Assembly: GCA_003508835.1 (NCBI GenBank)
Contig: PUFA01000068.1
Location: forward strand, 3,100,001-3,164,000
Direction of reading: 5' to 3'
Length of the DNA stretch: 64,000 nucleotides
Origin: Eonycteris spelaea
Taxonomy: Eukaryota; Chordata; Mammalia; Chiroptera; Pteropodidae
Positions within the stretch are counted from its first letter, which is position 1; every line of letters starts with the position of its first letter. A model generated the notes under the pieces. It did no database searches. It saw only the letters and a program-made list of their open reading frames with translations, and was not told the DNA's origin. Shown piece by piece: positions 1 to 10,974 of the stretch. Both the position numbers and the translations under genes were made by a program.

Positions 1-540
1 AGAAGGTTATTGTCAAGTGTTCAAAACTCAGCTAAAATCTTCTCCCTATACTTGCTCCATCTTATCTTGGTGACTAATATTACCATCCAATGAATGGTCA
101 AACCTAAAACCTGGTAGTCATCTTAGATTCTGCCCATTCAATCATATCCCTATCCAATAAGTCCAAGGTACTAATCTTACTCCCTTAATAGTTCTCTAAT
201 ATCCTGTCCCCTCCTCTTCATTCCCAGTGCCATCACTTAGTTTAAATCCTCAAGAATTATTCCCTGGATTACATGAATAATCCCCCTCTAATCTATTATC
301 TTCATTGTTGTTACGGTAAATTCTCTAAAACATAACTATAATCAGATCATTCTGCTCAAAACTATTCAGTGGCTCTGCATATCTTTTAGGAGAAGGTCGT
401 ATTCCCTAGGTTATCACATGAGGCCTCTATAATATCCATAATTTTGCATTTAGTTCCCTTGCTGGTCATTCTGCCACATTTACCTTCTTTCCAGACACAG
501 ATTTTCTCTATTTATGAACATGCTTATTTCCAAGTGGCTG
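1..540 (+). repeat. L2 LINE fragment, sense
   Basis: Pyrimidine-rich text resembles the end of L2 ORF2 and its 3' region: the phrase around 340-375 (ATCAGATCATTCTGCTCAAA, then CTATTCAGTGGCTCT) matches the L2 segment that reads roughly 'tctgatcatgtcactcccctg...cttcagtggctcc'. The copy is decayed, with no open frame, and is cut by the window edge. Unassigned sequence follows to about 720. Confidence 0.55.
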
Positions 541-719
541 TTCTTAGGTTCATTTGCCCCCAAAATCAAAAGAACTAAGAGATGTTTAAGTTTGTGGGCC
601 TACGTGCAGTTCAACTAAATAGATTCTTTGAAGATTTCAAACCAGACAGACTTACTGTTTCTAATATCAAAAGACTACATATAAACACATCAATGGAGTA
701 TTGATTATATAAGTTATGA
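541..719. other. Unassigned AT-rich DNA
   Basis: No gene, RNA or recognisable repeat seen. Confidence 0.4.
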
Positions 720-985
720 TATGTCTTTATGTGCTTTTAAAATAATATATATATGTATATATACTTGAATTACTATATAACAATCTCCAAAATACATTAA
801 ATGGGGGAAAAGTTATAGAATTAAGTATATGACATACATTTATTGTATGAAAAGAAACATTAGAGCCTCTCAACAGTGGTCACCTCTAGGCTGAAGAACT
901 AGGGGTCTAGGGAAGAAGAAATACTTGTTTGCTGCTATGTTTTTACACTTCGATTTTTAAAAATTTATAATTATTGCTCAAAAAA
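720..985 (+). repeat. L1 3' tail-like fragment with AT microsatellite
   Basis: Contains an alternating TA tract (about 746-764), then text at 870-980 (GTGGTCACCTCTAGGCTGAA, later TTTTTACACTTCGATTTTTA) that resembles the 3' UTR of old L1 elements. Family assignment is tentative. Confidence 0.4.
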
Positions 986-2639
986 ACCCAATTTGTTGGT
1001 GTTGTGAGCAAGAAAAGCGGCTACTGAAGTAACATTCTTGAACGTATTTGTATCTTTCCACAATACCAGGTTTATTGAGTGGAATCTTCACAGATAAACA
1101 GATCAGACACCCACGCAGGTTAACACACAACACACAGAGAACGGAAGTACAGAGTCTTACAGGACAGAATGAAGGGATGAAAGTCCTTAGCATCTCCCAA
1201 GTGAACTCTGTTGACTTGTGGAATGGAGAGCTGCATGGAGGTCCCGAGCCAGGGGCTACAATGGGTCAGAAGGTCAGTCTTCAGCTTTAGCGCACCTGTC
1301 CATGTTGCTATCAGATCAGGCTTGTGTATTGTCTGTCTAAGGTATTCAGCTTATATGGACCTTGCAAGGTGGGATCCTCATGCTTATCAGCTCCTGCAGA
1401 TGGGGGCTCATGTTTCTGTGCTTTGGGGCAGTCCGGTTACATCCTAAGGGCATTCCCCTTATATGCAAGTTAACAGCACTGTCATGGCTCCCATGAAATC
1501 CATTTTGTAAAGTCCCAAAATCCTCACTTCTTTATGCACTACACAGTTTGTCTTTAAAATCACAAACCAGACATGCTCTTTTCTTCTACCTTCTGCACAA
1601 TCTATCAGCTGTATTTTCCTATAGACCAGTTTCCACTACATTGAACATATATTGAGGTAGGTAATTTCTCTCCTTGGTGATGGCTGCAAGTATAGAAAAC
1701 TCCTTGGTAGCTGCAATGTCCTTAAACTTAACAACTTAACTGTCACCGTGTCAGAATTTCTGTAGCAGCATTTTTAACATATCTAGACTTTAAGTTCCTA
1801 AACAAATGCTTATATTTGTACAGAATTTATTTATATAGACATCTGAAATTTATCTTCTTCCTCCAGCTACTATGGATGAAAAAAAAGGAGTTTTATGGAA
1901 AATAACCTCACTGGGTTATCTCATCATAAATTTCTAACTGGGCAGGTCATAGTGGGTAGTCATGCCCCAGGCTTACAAATTCTTTACTAAAAGGCCCATC
2001 TTTGCCTTAAGCAAGCCTTTTCATTGTTTCTGTCCATCTAGGTTAACAGTCTTTTGAAATAAGCAATCACCTCAAGAGAGTACAATTTTTTAACTATCCT
2101 ATAATCTAAGCCCTGCCTTACTTTCTCTCACCTACATGTCATCTTCCTTAGTTCCCTCATTAATATCAAATGAATAAAAGAAGCTACAAAACTGTCATTC
2201 TCCAGAGCATTTGAGATCTTGCTCCCCAATCATATGTAGTCAGTTTGGCTCAAATAAACACATAAAAATTCTCCACAGGTTTGGACGTTTCTTACCAATG
2301 TTGACACTCCACGCTCTTAAAGCCTTTCATTCTGAGGGTCACTTTTCATTCTTCTTGCTCGTTATTGTTGATGACATAGGTATATGCATGATTGCATGAT
2401 TAGAATGTTGCTCTTCAGAATTGTCATTATTACTGAACAACTTATCCCACAAGTATTTTGTTCATCATTTTCAATTTTTTATTACTTCTATTTTTGTTTC
2501 TATACTAGTTGTATGTTTCTTTCTACTATCACTCTTAACACTCTAGCTACATTTGTTCTTCACATGAAGGGTCAATGACATTTGTAATTTCTGTAAAATA
2601 TTAAAAAGCAAACACATCAAATATACAAAGATCAAAGGT
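986..2639. other. Unassigned stretch, possibly an old LTR remnant in part
   Basis: About 1.65 kb with no gene. Short open frames overlap on both strands near 980-1450 with no domain or coding signal. Text at 1440-1560 (GGCATTCCCCTTATATGCAA and CATGGCTCCCATGAAATCC) has the flavour of an antisense ERV LTR, but I cannot name one. Confidence 0.3.
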
Positions 2640-2790
2640 CACAAAGTGGTGGTCTGTAGACTGAATTCAGCCTGCCTAAGTGTTTTCTTTGGCCTGCACA
2701 ACATTTTAAACATCTGAATTAGGTATCAACATTTCAAAATTGAAAGTTTCTGGTTTGCCTTGAGAGAGGAAAGACATAGCAGTACTGAGG
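2640..2790. repeat. Possible hAT-type DNA transposon end
   Basis: GTGGTCTGTAGACTGAATTC followed by CAGCCTGCC and TTTGGCCTGCACAACATTTT resembles 'ggaccgaatccggcccgcc' transposon/MER text. Only one end is visible and there is no target duplication, so this is weak. Confidence 0.25.
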
Positions 2791-3154
2791 CTTCTTTCTG
2801 GCAAAATAAAATCAGCTGGTGCCTTTGGCTGCTCACCCCTATAGGTGGACACACAGTTCACCTCACACCTGACACTCTTCTTCACTTCATGAGGCATGAG
2901 TTTGCCATCCTGAAAATTCAGGAATTAAATGGATTGAGGAATAACCCAACGGTCATGTGACTGGGACTAAAATGATCTCACTTGACCAACTCTTTCTGTC
3001 ATATTTGAAAGACTTGATCCACCTTTGCTTGGGAGCAGAGCTTTATATTTGTGAGTGTTCATAAGCTGAAAGTGTTTAAGTAAAGATCTATAGTGAATCA
3101 CTTGTAGTTTACTAATTAAATTGTAAGCTACTTCATATACATGTTTCCTTTTGT
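2791..3154. other. Unassigned DNA
   Basis: No gene or confident repeat recognised; open frames here are short and overlap on opposite strands. Confidence 0.35.
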
Positions 3155-3517
3155 TTAAAATATCCTCTTCTACCTACTTTACCCTTTTCATTTAGATCAT
3201 CCTTCAAAACTTAGCTTTCCAGGTATCTTACCTAATCCCATGATCTGATTTGGTTGCCTTTTCCCCACACTTCTGAAGAATTTTTTTAATCTTCAAATTT
3301 AATTATAGATTTTGTCTGTCCTATAACTTGTTCTTTAAGCTTTTCTTCTAACAAGATTGGGAGCTTCTTGAGATTAGGTTGTATAATGAGTTAATTTTAT
3401 ATCCTGTAGGTCTCCTATTTTCACTTTATCATAGAGATCTTCTGTGTGCCTACTGTTAGGCACAGAGAAGGCTTTCAACAAATACTTGAGAGAATGAATG
3501 AATGAATGAATGAATGT
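3155..3517 (+). repeat. L2 LINE 3' end with (TGAA)n tail
   Basis: Classic order of the L2 3' end: ATCCTTCAAAACTTAGCTTTCC, a 'gggagcttcttgag' purine block, GTGCCTACTGTTAGGCACAG, CAACAAATACTTGAGAGAAT, then an (AATG)n tail at about 3492-3516. L2 normally ends in such a short tandem repeat. Confidence 0.75.
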
Positions 3518-4082
3518 CTCAATCAACAGATTGTGTATGATTGCTTTCTATTACCCTGTCAGCAACGATTTTGAGCTAAAGTGTATAAATTGATAAGGCC
3601 TGACATTCCCTTAAATTATCAAGTTCATACTGGAAAGTATTTTTTGATATGTTAAGTGTTGGCAAAGAGGAGAAGCAAAATTCAGATCTAAACTTATAAG
3701 TCTTGTATGGAGCCTCTGGTTGTTAAAAGGCATCCACCTCTCTTTCTAGAAAAGCTGTCACAGCGCTAGAATATTTAATTTAGCTGCACATTCTCATGAT
3801 CATCTGTAACATCTAATTATCACATAAATGACTCAGAGTAAGATGGTATTAGGGCTAGATGAAGTGGGGAGGGGAGTGCTATAATTACCGAGTGAAGATC
3901 TGCTGATGTCACCTATTTGCCTGTTTAAGAAGTTAGTGGAAAATAAATTGCGATGAAATGCAAATATAATCTAATAACTTATTACATTTGAAAACTTGGT
4001 TGACGACATTGTTGACATCATCATTACAAACTGCTTATTAACTGTATATACCCTTAAATTTACACCCTTAAGTTTATTCCCA
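3518..4082. other. Unassigned DNA
   Basis: About 565 bases of AT-rich sequence with no gene or confident repeat. Confidence 0.35.
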
Positions 4083-4800
4083 TCCTGTTGTATCATAGAA
4101 ACATATTTGACACCACTGCCTAACATGAACCTGGCAAAGAGCTCCTAAAACCGTTGGGATTTCCTGAGTGAGAAGAGTGATAAAAGTGTCTTTTAATGAG
4201 GCCACTCTTGGCAAGCCTCTAGATAGCTTTGGGATGGGGACTTGGTGGACAGCAGGAATAAGCCTTGATTAGAAACTTAAAACTTTCAGCCCCACCTCCT
4301 AGGAGGGAAACAGGCTGGAGACTGGGTTTAATCACCTATACCAAGGATTTAACCAGTCATGCCTACATAATGACACATCCAAAAAAACCACAAATGACAG
4401 CTTCCAGGAGGTGCTGGGGGTGGGGGGTGGCACACCCCTATTTGACTGGGACAGAGACTCCTGCACTTGGGCCTTCTGGACCTTGGATTATGCACCTCTT
4501 CATTATTGCTATTCATTTGTATCCTTTATAATAAACCAGTAAATATGAAGAAGTGCCTTGTTAAGTTCTGTGAGCCATTTTAGTAAAATATCAAACCTGA
4601 GGAAGAAGTCAGGTGGCCTGAGATTTGCAATTGGTATCAAAGTGGAGGCAGGCTTGTGGGAGTGAGCCCTTTAACTTGTAGGATCTGATGCTAACTCCAG
4701 GTCGTATCAGAGTTGAATTGAATTGTTGGACAACCAGTTGGTGTCAGAGAGTTGACAAAGTAGTGTTGGAAAAGACATCATGTATATGGTGTTAGGAGGA
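4083..4800 (+). mobile_element. Old ERV-type LTR, copy A
   Basis: Solo-LTR-like sequence with an LTR polyadenylation context (TATCCTTTATAATAAACCAG at about 4516-4536), followed by TTCTGTGAGCCATTTTAG and a downstream U5-like block (TGCTAACTCCAGG, AGAGTTGAATTGAATTGTTG, CCAGTTGGTGTCAGAGAGTT). The same family occurs inverted at 21695-22350 and shares the blocks around the AATAAACC site and the GTTGGTGTC motif. Neither internal retroviral genes nor a second paired LTR lie nearby. Family name uncertain (ERVL-like). Both ends approximate. Confidence 0.65.
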
Positions 4801-4944
4801 AAAAACCTCTCACACCCTTGTTCATTACGGTGATCACATCACATTGCTCATTAGCATCCCTTACTGCTAGTTCCTTTAAATCTGTTTCAATTCCCTTTAC
4901 CCTATTTTCTCTCATGCCACAATATTATACAAATATAGAAATCC

Positions 4945-5720
4945 CATTACGTGCCAGACTTTATGCTAGGACCTAGGGCACAGTGGTTAGTAAAACCAGA
5001 TATGGATCCCTATTCTCATAAGTCTGGTGGTGGAAACAGACATCCATCGAAGAATCACATGTGCAGACAGATTTACAACAATAGTAAAATGCTGCAGACA
5101 GATTTGGTATAAGATGCTATGATTGTTTTCATCAGAAAAGGCATGACACACTTCACTGAAAAAGCTGAACTCTGAAGAATAGTGGAAAGAGAACTAAGTG
5201 AAGATGTGGGAGTGGTGAACTTAGACCTTGCTTCTTGCAAAGTTTGCTGAGGCTGAGTATTCTTTAACTTCACTTTCTTGATTCCCTCTCCCCACTTCAT
5301 TTGGTTTAAGAGCCTCTCAGAATATACTGAGAATAGCAGCAGAAGAAAATATTTTATAAGTTTTTTAGAAATCAAATAATAGAATTATTAGATGCTCAAT
5401 AAAGAAAGGCCCCTAACTTCTCATAACTCAGTGTCCTCCCTTCTATGCTCATCCCAAGCGGATGCACCTGGCATTCACCCAGCTAGGGCCCTATTATTAT
5501 GAAAATAATAGAGCTACAAGCCAAGACTGTTGGACAACAGTGGGAAGCAACTTACTTTGCTGACTGACTGGTGTCAGGGATATCTTCACCAAGATTTAAA
5601 ATAAATTTTGAAGGATGAGGGAGGAGGGAGCTCCAGGAGGAGAAATCAGCACCCACAAAGGCACAGAGGAGTAAAAGAATACTACATATTTTCAGGGAGG
5701 GTGGTAGTTTGGACTTCTCT
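4945..5720 (-). repeat. L2 LINE fragment, antisense, interrupted
   Basis: GCCAGACTTTATGCTAGGACC, GTGGTTAGTAAAACCAGA, later GAAGGATGAGGGAGGAGGG and CACAAAGGCACAGAGG are the reverse of the L2 3' half (sense: 'tgcctttgcacatgctgttccctctgcctgg'). About 5110-5565 reads as unrelated or too decayed DNA. A 100-codon minus frame at 5073-5375 has no recognisable domain. Confidence 0.5.
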
Positions 5721-5785
5721 TAAATAAGTCAAGAAAACATCATAATAAAATCGTGATATTAAATCAGACCTTTAGAAGTACAAAT

Positions 5786-6158
5786 TGTAAGGCCAGGGCT
5801 CCCAGAAAAGGCCCCAAGGCTTGCCCAGGAGCAGATCCCCGCCCCTAGCTCCCACCTGCTAGCCACCTGAGGCCCATGGACCAATCAGCGGGTGCCAGGA
5901 CTACACCCGTGGCGCCAAACCGCTGCACCAATGAAAGAGCCCCACGCTGTTTTTGCCTTTTTTGGTCACCCTTTTGAATCACCTGTTTCCCCTTCCTGGT
6001 CGCAACCCTTAAAACCCTGCCCCGACCCTGTCCAGGCGCGCCTTCCCTGGCGCCTTTCCTGGGGACCAGAGAACCTCGCTGGGGACCGCTAGCCTTTCAA
6101 TAAAGGACACCTGTTATTCCTGGGTCAGACTCTGTCTGTTGAGCGGCCGAACCTTACA
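5786..6158 (+). mobile_element. Well-preserved CpG-rich solo LTR (class I ERV-like)
   Basis: A 373-bp element with TGTAAGG at its start and CCTTACA at its end, so the TG...CA termini sit in a 7-bp inverted repeat. In order it carries two CCAAT boxes (5881-5885, 5938-5942), a TATA-like TTAAAA (6009-6014), a GC-rich R region containing GGCGCGCC, a polyadenylation signal AATAAA (6099-6104) and a short U5. The flanks CAAAT (5781-5785) and CAAAG (6159-6163) form a probable 5-bp target duplication with one mismatch. It keeps many CpGs, unlike its surroundings, which suggests a comparatively young insertion. No internal gag/pol/env sequence remains, as expected after LTR-LTR recombination. The open frame inside it (5892-6092) is incidental. 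Confidence 0.85.
5881..6104 (+). promoter_or_regulatory. U3/R promoter and polyA signals of the solo LTR
   Basis: CCAAT at 5881 and 5938, TTAAAA at 6009 and AATAAA at 6099 keep the spacing of a retroviral U3-R unit: the TATA-like box is about 70 bp below the second CCAAT, and the polyA signal about 90 bp below the TATA. Initiation would be expected near 6035-6045. Whether the promoter is active cannot be seen from sequence. Confidence 0.6.
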
Positions 6159-7044
6159 CAAAGAACTAAATTTTGGTGAACTCTGAAAGTCCCATAGACA
6201 GAACTTCTCCTTTGTCTAAAATCCTTGATAAATAATTATTACTATGTATTGATCTGAACATCTGCAAGTGTCCTAGATACCAGAAACTTTAATTTAATTC
6301 ACTGAAATCTGTTTATTTTCCTGGCATCTTATTTAATTTCTTTCTAATTTTTTATAGGCTTCCAAATGTTACCCTTTCCTTTCTTGCTTACCATATAGAA
6401 CACTCTTTGTCACCTGATTTTCACATCTCAGACTGTTACCAGGACAAAGGGGTTCATTCACCTGTGTGCATCTAAGTTAATAAGATATATACAGGTTTTG
6501 CAGCAAAGAAAGTAAGGGTTTGTTTTAGAGAGTTGCAAGTCCCAGAGACACAGGTGAGCTGCTATCGCTCTCCAAAACCTGGTTCCCCCAGGTGTCTCGA
6601 AGGGGTAGAATATGTAGGGGGGAAATCATCAGTCATGGCAAGTAAGGGAGTTGGGATTGTGGGTGCTACTGATTGGACGGGGCTCAGGTAATTGATCATC
6701 ATCTCTGGTTCTGGAATCAGCTATAGCTTTATCTCATCTGGCCCGGTGGCTTGAAACAGCGGGATGGTCCTGGGGCTGAAACACACCTAAAGCCAAGATA
6801 TTGTCCTTAGTTTATCTGAAGCTTACTGTCCTCGTGATCAGATAGACCCAAGGCTTAGTTCTGAAAGGATCTGACGTTTAGGCTTATGTCCTAAGACTTA
6901 ATGGTTAAGAGAGTTGACATACAAAGGTGGAAGGATAAGGGTGGAAAAGAGCAACTGAGTCACAATGCCATTATCTAGGTAAAACCAGCTTGAATTAAAG
7001 GAAAAACTATAAGTGAAATCTGGGTTTGGTTGCAAGACCGTTGT
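6159..7044. other. Unassigned stretch between two LTRs
   Basis: About 885 bases with no gene. A pyrimidine tract ending in TTTTTTATAG at about 6348-6358 looks like a splice acceptor, but no exon with coding potential follows. Part of 6480-6900 may be LTR or ERV derived; I could not match it. Confidence 0.3.
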
Positions 7045-7545
7045 GGAATTTCAGAACAAATCACCCCAAGAAGTGCCTCTGTGGTATGGGGGTATTTTTT
7101 AGCTAAAGGCAACTTTAGCTAAGGGCTCAAGAGAAACTTCTGCCCCTCCCTTAACTACTTTGAAGAACTTTAATTAAGGGCTTTACTCATAAGAGATTAT
7201 CAGCGATAACCTCTTTTGACCTATCTATAAGGCAGAGCAAACTTCTATTTATTAAACATCTGCTCTTATTCTCTTGCAATACCTTTTGAAGTCTCCAAGG
7301 TGCATGACCTCATCCCTAGCTCCGAATGTCTTATATACCTCACCCTTCCTTTCTGTCTCTGAACCTCTTGTGTAGGTGGGGTCTCTGACTCATGTATGCC
7401 AGGTTCCCATACACATGTATGTGTTAAATTTGGTTACTTTCTCTTCTAATCTGTCTCATCTCTGTTTGATTATTAGACCAGCCAAAAGAAGGAAAGTTCT
7501 TCTTCCTCCACACCATGATGTGGTTCACTAAGAATTTGTTTTGGC
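7045..7545 (+). mobile_element. Old ERV-type LTR
   Basis: LTR-like order of parts: a pyrimidine-rich stretch with CTTATATACCTCACCC (TATA-like, about 7330), GGTGGGGTCTCTGACTCATG, a weak polyA context near GTGTTAAATTTGG, and a terminal GATTATTAGACCAGCCAAAA block like that at the end of the LTR at 19889-20304 (AATTATTAGAGCAGCC). The two may therefore be related. Both ends approximate. Confidence 0.5.
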
Positions 7546-7884
7546 ATTGCTCTTTTTTAGTTTCCCTCCACTTGCTGGAATGGAAGCTTTTACCTAAATG
7601 GCATATGGGCAAAAGTTAGAGAAAAAAAAAAGATGATAAGAAAACATATTCAGCCTATTGAGAAATCCAACCACCATAGAGTTCTTTCATAAAGTACATA
7701 CTCAGAAGAGAAAACAAAAGTTTCTGCAATGTTTTTGATTAAACAAGTTGTACAGTTCTTTATTACCATATTATCAGGCAAATATTCCTGTATGTGTTCA
7801 TCCTCAGTGGATAAAGGCAAGCTTTCCCCTTTATTAAAATTGAGAATGTTGAAGAATATTTTCATTACATGTGAAGAAAAGAGG
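7546..7884. other. Unassigned AT-rich DNA
   Basis: About 340 bases with no gene and no confident repeat. Confidence 0.35.
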
Positions 7885-8390
7885 AACTAACATTTATAAA
7901 CACAGATATTATGCTGGGCTCTATGACAGGTGTCATCTGAATGCTATCTTGTTTAATCAGCAATTAGTGTGTCTGAATGGGGATATGGCGATACAATTTC
8001 AGCATGGTGATAAACTTCAGAGTTCATATAACCCAGTGGTCCCCAACCTTTTTGGCACTAGGACCAGTGCTCCTATGAGAATCTAATGCCTGATGATCTC
8101 AGGTGGAGCTGAGGCAGTGATGCTAGTGCTGGGGAGTGGCTGCAAATACAAATGAAGCTTTGCTCCCCAGCCCAACGATCACCACCTGCTGTGCAGCTCT
8201 GTTTCTCATTGACCACAGACTGGTGCCTGTCCATGGCCCGGGGTTTGAGGACCCTTGATATAACCCACTGCCTTGGTTCTTTAGGGAGTAGTTTAGTGAT
8301 TATTTAGTTCATTACCAACCAAGTGAGATGTGAGCCCAGGCTCCTGATCCTTAGTCCAGTGTTCTTTCTACAACATGCTGAGATTCTCAT
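7885..8390 (-). repeat. MIR SINE, antisense, split by a hAT insertion
   Basis: Left part: GGAACTAACATTTATAAACACAGATATTATGCTGGGCTC and GTCATCTGAATGCTATCTTG. Right part after 8265: GAGATGTGAGCCCAGGCTCC and CTTAGTCCAGTGTTCTTTC, the reverse of the tRNA-derived MIR head. Together they give one MIR interrupted at 8026-8265. Confidence 0.55.
8034..8257 (+). mobile_element. Non-autonomous hAT transposon with intact TSD
   Basis: A 224-bp element with terminal inverted repeats: it begins CAGTGGTCCCCAACC, and the reverse complement of its end reads CAAGGGTCCTCAAACC. Perfect 8-bp target duplications ATATAACC flank it (8026-8033 and 8258-8265); 8 bp is diagnostic of the hAT superfamily. The internal CTCCTATGAGAATCTAATGC followed by CTGATGATC is a hallmark of a common mammalian MER-type hAT whose exact name I do not assign. 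It has no transposase frame, so it was mobilised in trans and is now fixed. Confidence 0.9.
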
Positions 8391-8450
8391 GACATTTTTC
8401 TTCTTGTCACTTTTCTTTCTCCCTCCTTCCCTCTGTCTTTCTTTTTTAAC
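8391..8450 (+). repeat. Polypyrimidine tract
   Basis: TTTTTCTTCTTGTCACTTTT then CTTTCTCCCTCCTTCCCTCTG; low-complexity C/T on the + strand. Confidence 0.6.
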
Positions 8451-10203
8451 TGTACAGTTATCTCTATTCTTTCAAAATGAACTGCCTGAGGTCATCCTTC
8501 AACAACTTAATTCAACATTTATCTCATGATTATTTTATGCAAGCTAGACCTTGACATGCCGGGCATCTGGTTGGACACAGTAAGATAAACTGTATGGAGA
8601 TAACTGAAACACAAAGCAGTACACATAAATTCTTTGTAAAGAAGTTCTACAGGATTTCAGAGGTGGGTGTGAAGAAGCTAGCCTGGGACTTGGGCTTTTA
8701 AGGAATGGAAAAGATTTTCATAAAGACATAAGGCCTGAGGGGAGGAATACAATTCTAGGTAATAAGAAGAGAAATAACAAGGAAACAGGAAGAGAACATG
8801 TTGAAGAGATGTCAAGTAGAATCATATGACTAATAAAGTGTTTGTATTAGAGAAAAAAATGGAAGACAAGATTGAGAAACCCAAGCTGTGCTGCTTACGC
8901 AGTAGGATAAGGAACCCTTTCTAGTGTCAGGACTGAAAATACAAAGAGGATGGAAGCCCCAGTCAGATGTCACGGAAGCATGACACCTGAAGTGTCATGG
9001 ACAAGTCTCCTAGAAGCTGACGAAATGGGAAAAAGTCAGCAACCAAGTTAACAAAGGTTGAGGCTAAGATGAACTGGGCAAGATAAGTCAGGAGCCACAG
9101 TCCAGAGACTTACTAGGCACACTCCTACCTCCAGGGGGAGCTAAAGGTTTCTATCCTTCATTCCAAAGAAAAAACTCTGAAGTCAATCTAGAACAAAATG
9201 AATATTTTATAGAAACACTGATTCTGCAGGAGATTCTTTTGGAGGAATGAAGTTGTTATAAATGGAAGTGGACCGATAGAATTTTTTCCCTGTCAATTAT
9301 CTCTGGGAATTCTTGGCTTTGGTTAGCTCTTGTAATGGTCTTATCTTTTCACCTCTTCTCTGCCTTAAGACTCGTGCCTGAGATATTCTGAAGTCAGAAG
9401 GGCAAAGATATCCTTGGGAGTCCGTATTTTTTATCCCAGTTGCTAGGGCAAGACACCTGGTAGAATTTGGGGCCAGCATGAGCTGGCAATAAGAAATGGG
9501 CATTTGCCCAGAGTGTTCTTTTTGCATGTGTCTGGCGAGAAGCTTGTGCAACTACATGCATGAATCAGGACCCTTTCCCCTAACTATGCGTGATTAGCAC
9601 CTGGTGTCATCACACAGGGGACTAGATTAATAATGCAGGATTTCATGGGTGGGATACTTGCTGAAAGAGGATCTTGCTCAAAGCTTCAGCTAGAGATTAC
9701 CAATAGGCAAAGATGGAGAACTATTTCTGGCACCAGAAAATGTACCCTTGAGAGGTTCAGACTACAAAAGCACCAAGCTGAATGTGCAGCTCTACCCCTC
9801 ATGGGAGAAGCAGAATCTGGCTTTGGCTAGCTTTCATTTCTTGGATTAAAATAATCTCATCAGGAGAAGCCTGGATTTTGAAGAAATGCAAAGCCAAATG
9901 TGAGGCGCAGACTTTCTCTAAAATGAAGGCTGTCTTTTTGGGGTAGAGCTGTCCCTCACTTATTTAGGAGTGAGGAGCTGGAAATGCTAAGAACAATAAC
10001 ATGAATCTAGGACTCTGGCAAGGTGTTTAATCTACAGAACTGAAGACCTGTCAATGACCTTGGGAAGAGAGATGCCAGTAGTGTAAATTCTTAGTTTTAT
10101 TAGTTCACAGTGGCATTTAGGTGCAAATTTCTGAGAAGGGAGACAGCCTTAACAGGGTTTAGATTTACCATAGCCTTATTTTTTCTACATACATTTAGAG
10201 GGC
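8451..10203. other. Unassigned stretch, perhaps L2-derived in part
   Basis: About 1.75 kb without a gene. 8550-8960 has faint antisense L2 texture (GGCATCTGGTTGGACACAGT; TTAAGGAATGGAAAAGATTTTC). An 84-codon minus frame (9297-9551) and a 65-codon plus frame (9633-9830) have no recognised domain. The rest is unassigned. Confidence 0.3.
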
Positions 10204-10226
10204 TTTTTTTTTTTTTTTTTTTTTTT
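10204..10226 (+). repeat. Poly(T) tract
   Basis: An uninterrupted run of 23 T. It could be the A-tail of a minus-strand retroposed sequence, but nothing recognisable lies next to it. Confidence 0.8.
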
Positions 10227-10974
10227 ACTACTCCCATCAATGTTCCAGTTACAAGAGCCAAGTTATTATTCCAGCATGCTATCTGGTATTCTAATATTAA
10301 GGTCTATTGGTTCTGACACAAATAATTTCTTATTCTATCATTTATATACTTCTAACTTTTCTAAATTTATTTAATAATATTTATTTGTAAATCTCATAAA
10401 ATTCATGATTAATGCAGAATATTTGAAAATAAAAAAACGTAAAACAAAAATTAGCTATATAATTATAATACTCAAAGATAAGTATTATTAACATTTTGGT
10501 GGATGTACTTTCACCGTTTCTTACAATGTACATGTATATTTTGCAATAAAAATAACAACATTCTGTTTGTAGCTTTTTTTCTTAGTATCTATTTATGGGA
10601 CTATTTCAATGCCAACAAATAATCAACATGACCTTTTTAAATAATTTTTTATTATATAAGTATTATCTTTGTTGTGAGCTTAGAAAATGGAGAAAAATTG
10701 TACTGAAGGAAATAAGTCATCTAGAATTCTATTATTAGAGATGAATTGCTTTTGATATTTTAGTCTATATCCTGGCAATGTGTTTTTTAAAGTTCCATAA
10801 ATAAGTAAATTCTCACTGTAAAAGTTCAAATAATGCAGAAATATTTTAGTTTTTTTCTTTGCAGGTAATAAATAAAAATCATTTTATTTCTTTGAGTAAA
10901 AATTTAGTATGTTCACATATTTTAAATTAAATACAGAAAAATATAAAAGAAGGCATAAATCATGCTAAAACCTA

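Noticed and set aside
3480..3517. CRISPR-like short direct repeats (AATG)n
   Set aside because: Simple tandem tail of an L2 element with no spacers; the DNA is mammalian.
5892..6092. 66-codon frame in the solo LTR
   Set aside because: Lies entirely across U3/R of the LTR; not a retroviral gene.
4083..7545. A single provirus bounded by the LTRs at 4.1, 5.8 and 7.0 kb
   Set aside because: The three LTRs differ in sequence and age, and no gag/pol/env-like sequence lies between them.
10204..10226. Poly(T) as tail of a processed pseudogene
   Set aside because: No flanking target duplication or gene-like sequence on either side was recognised.
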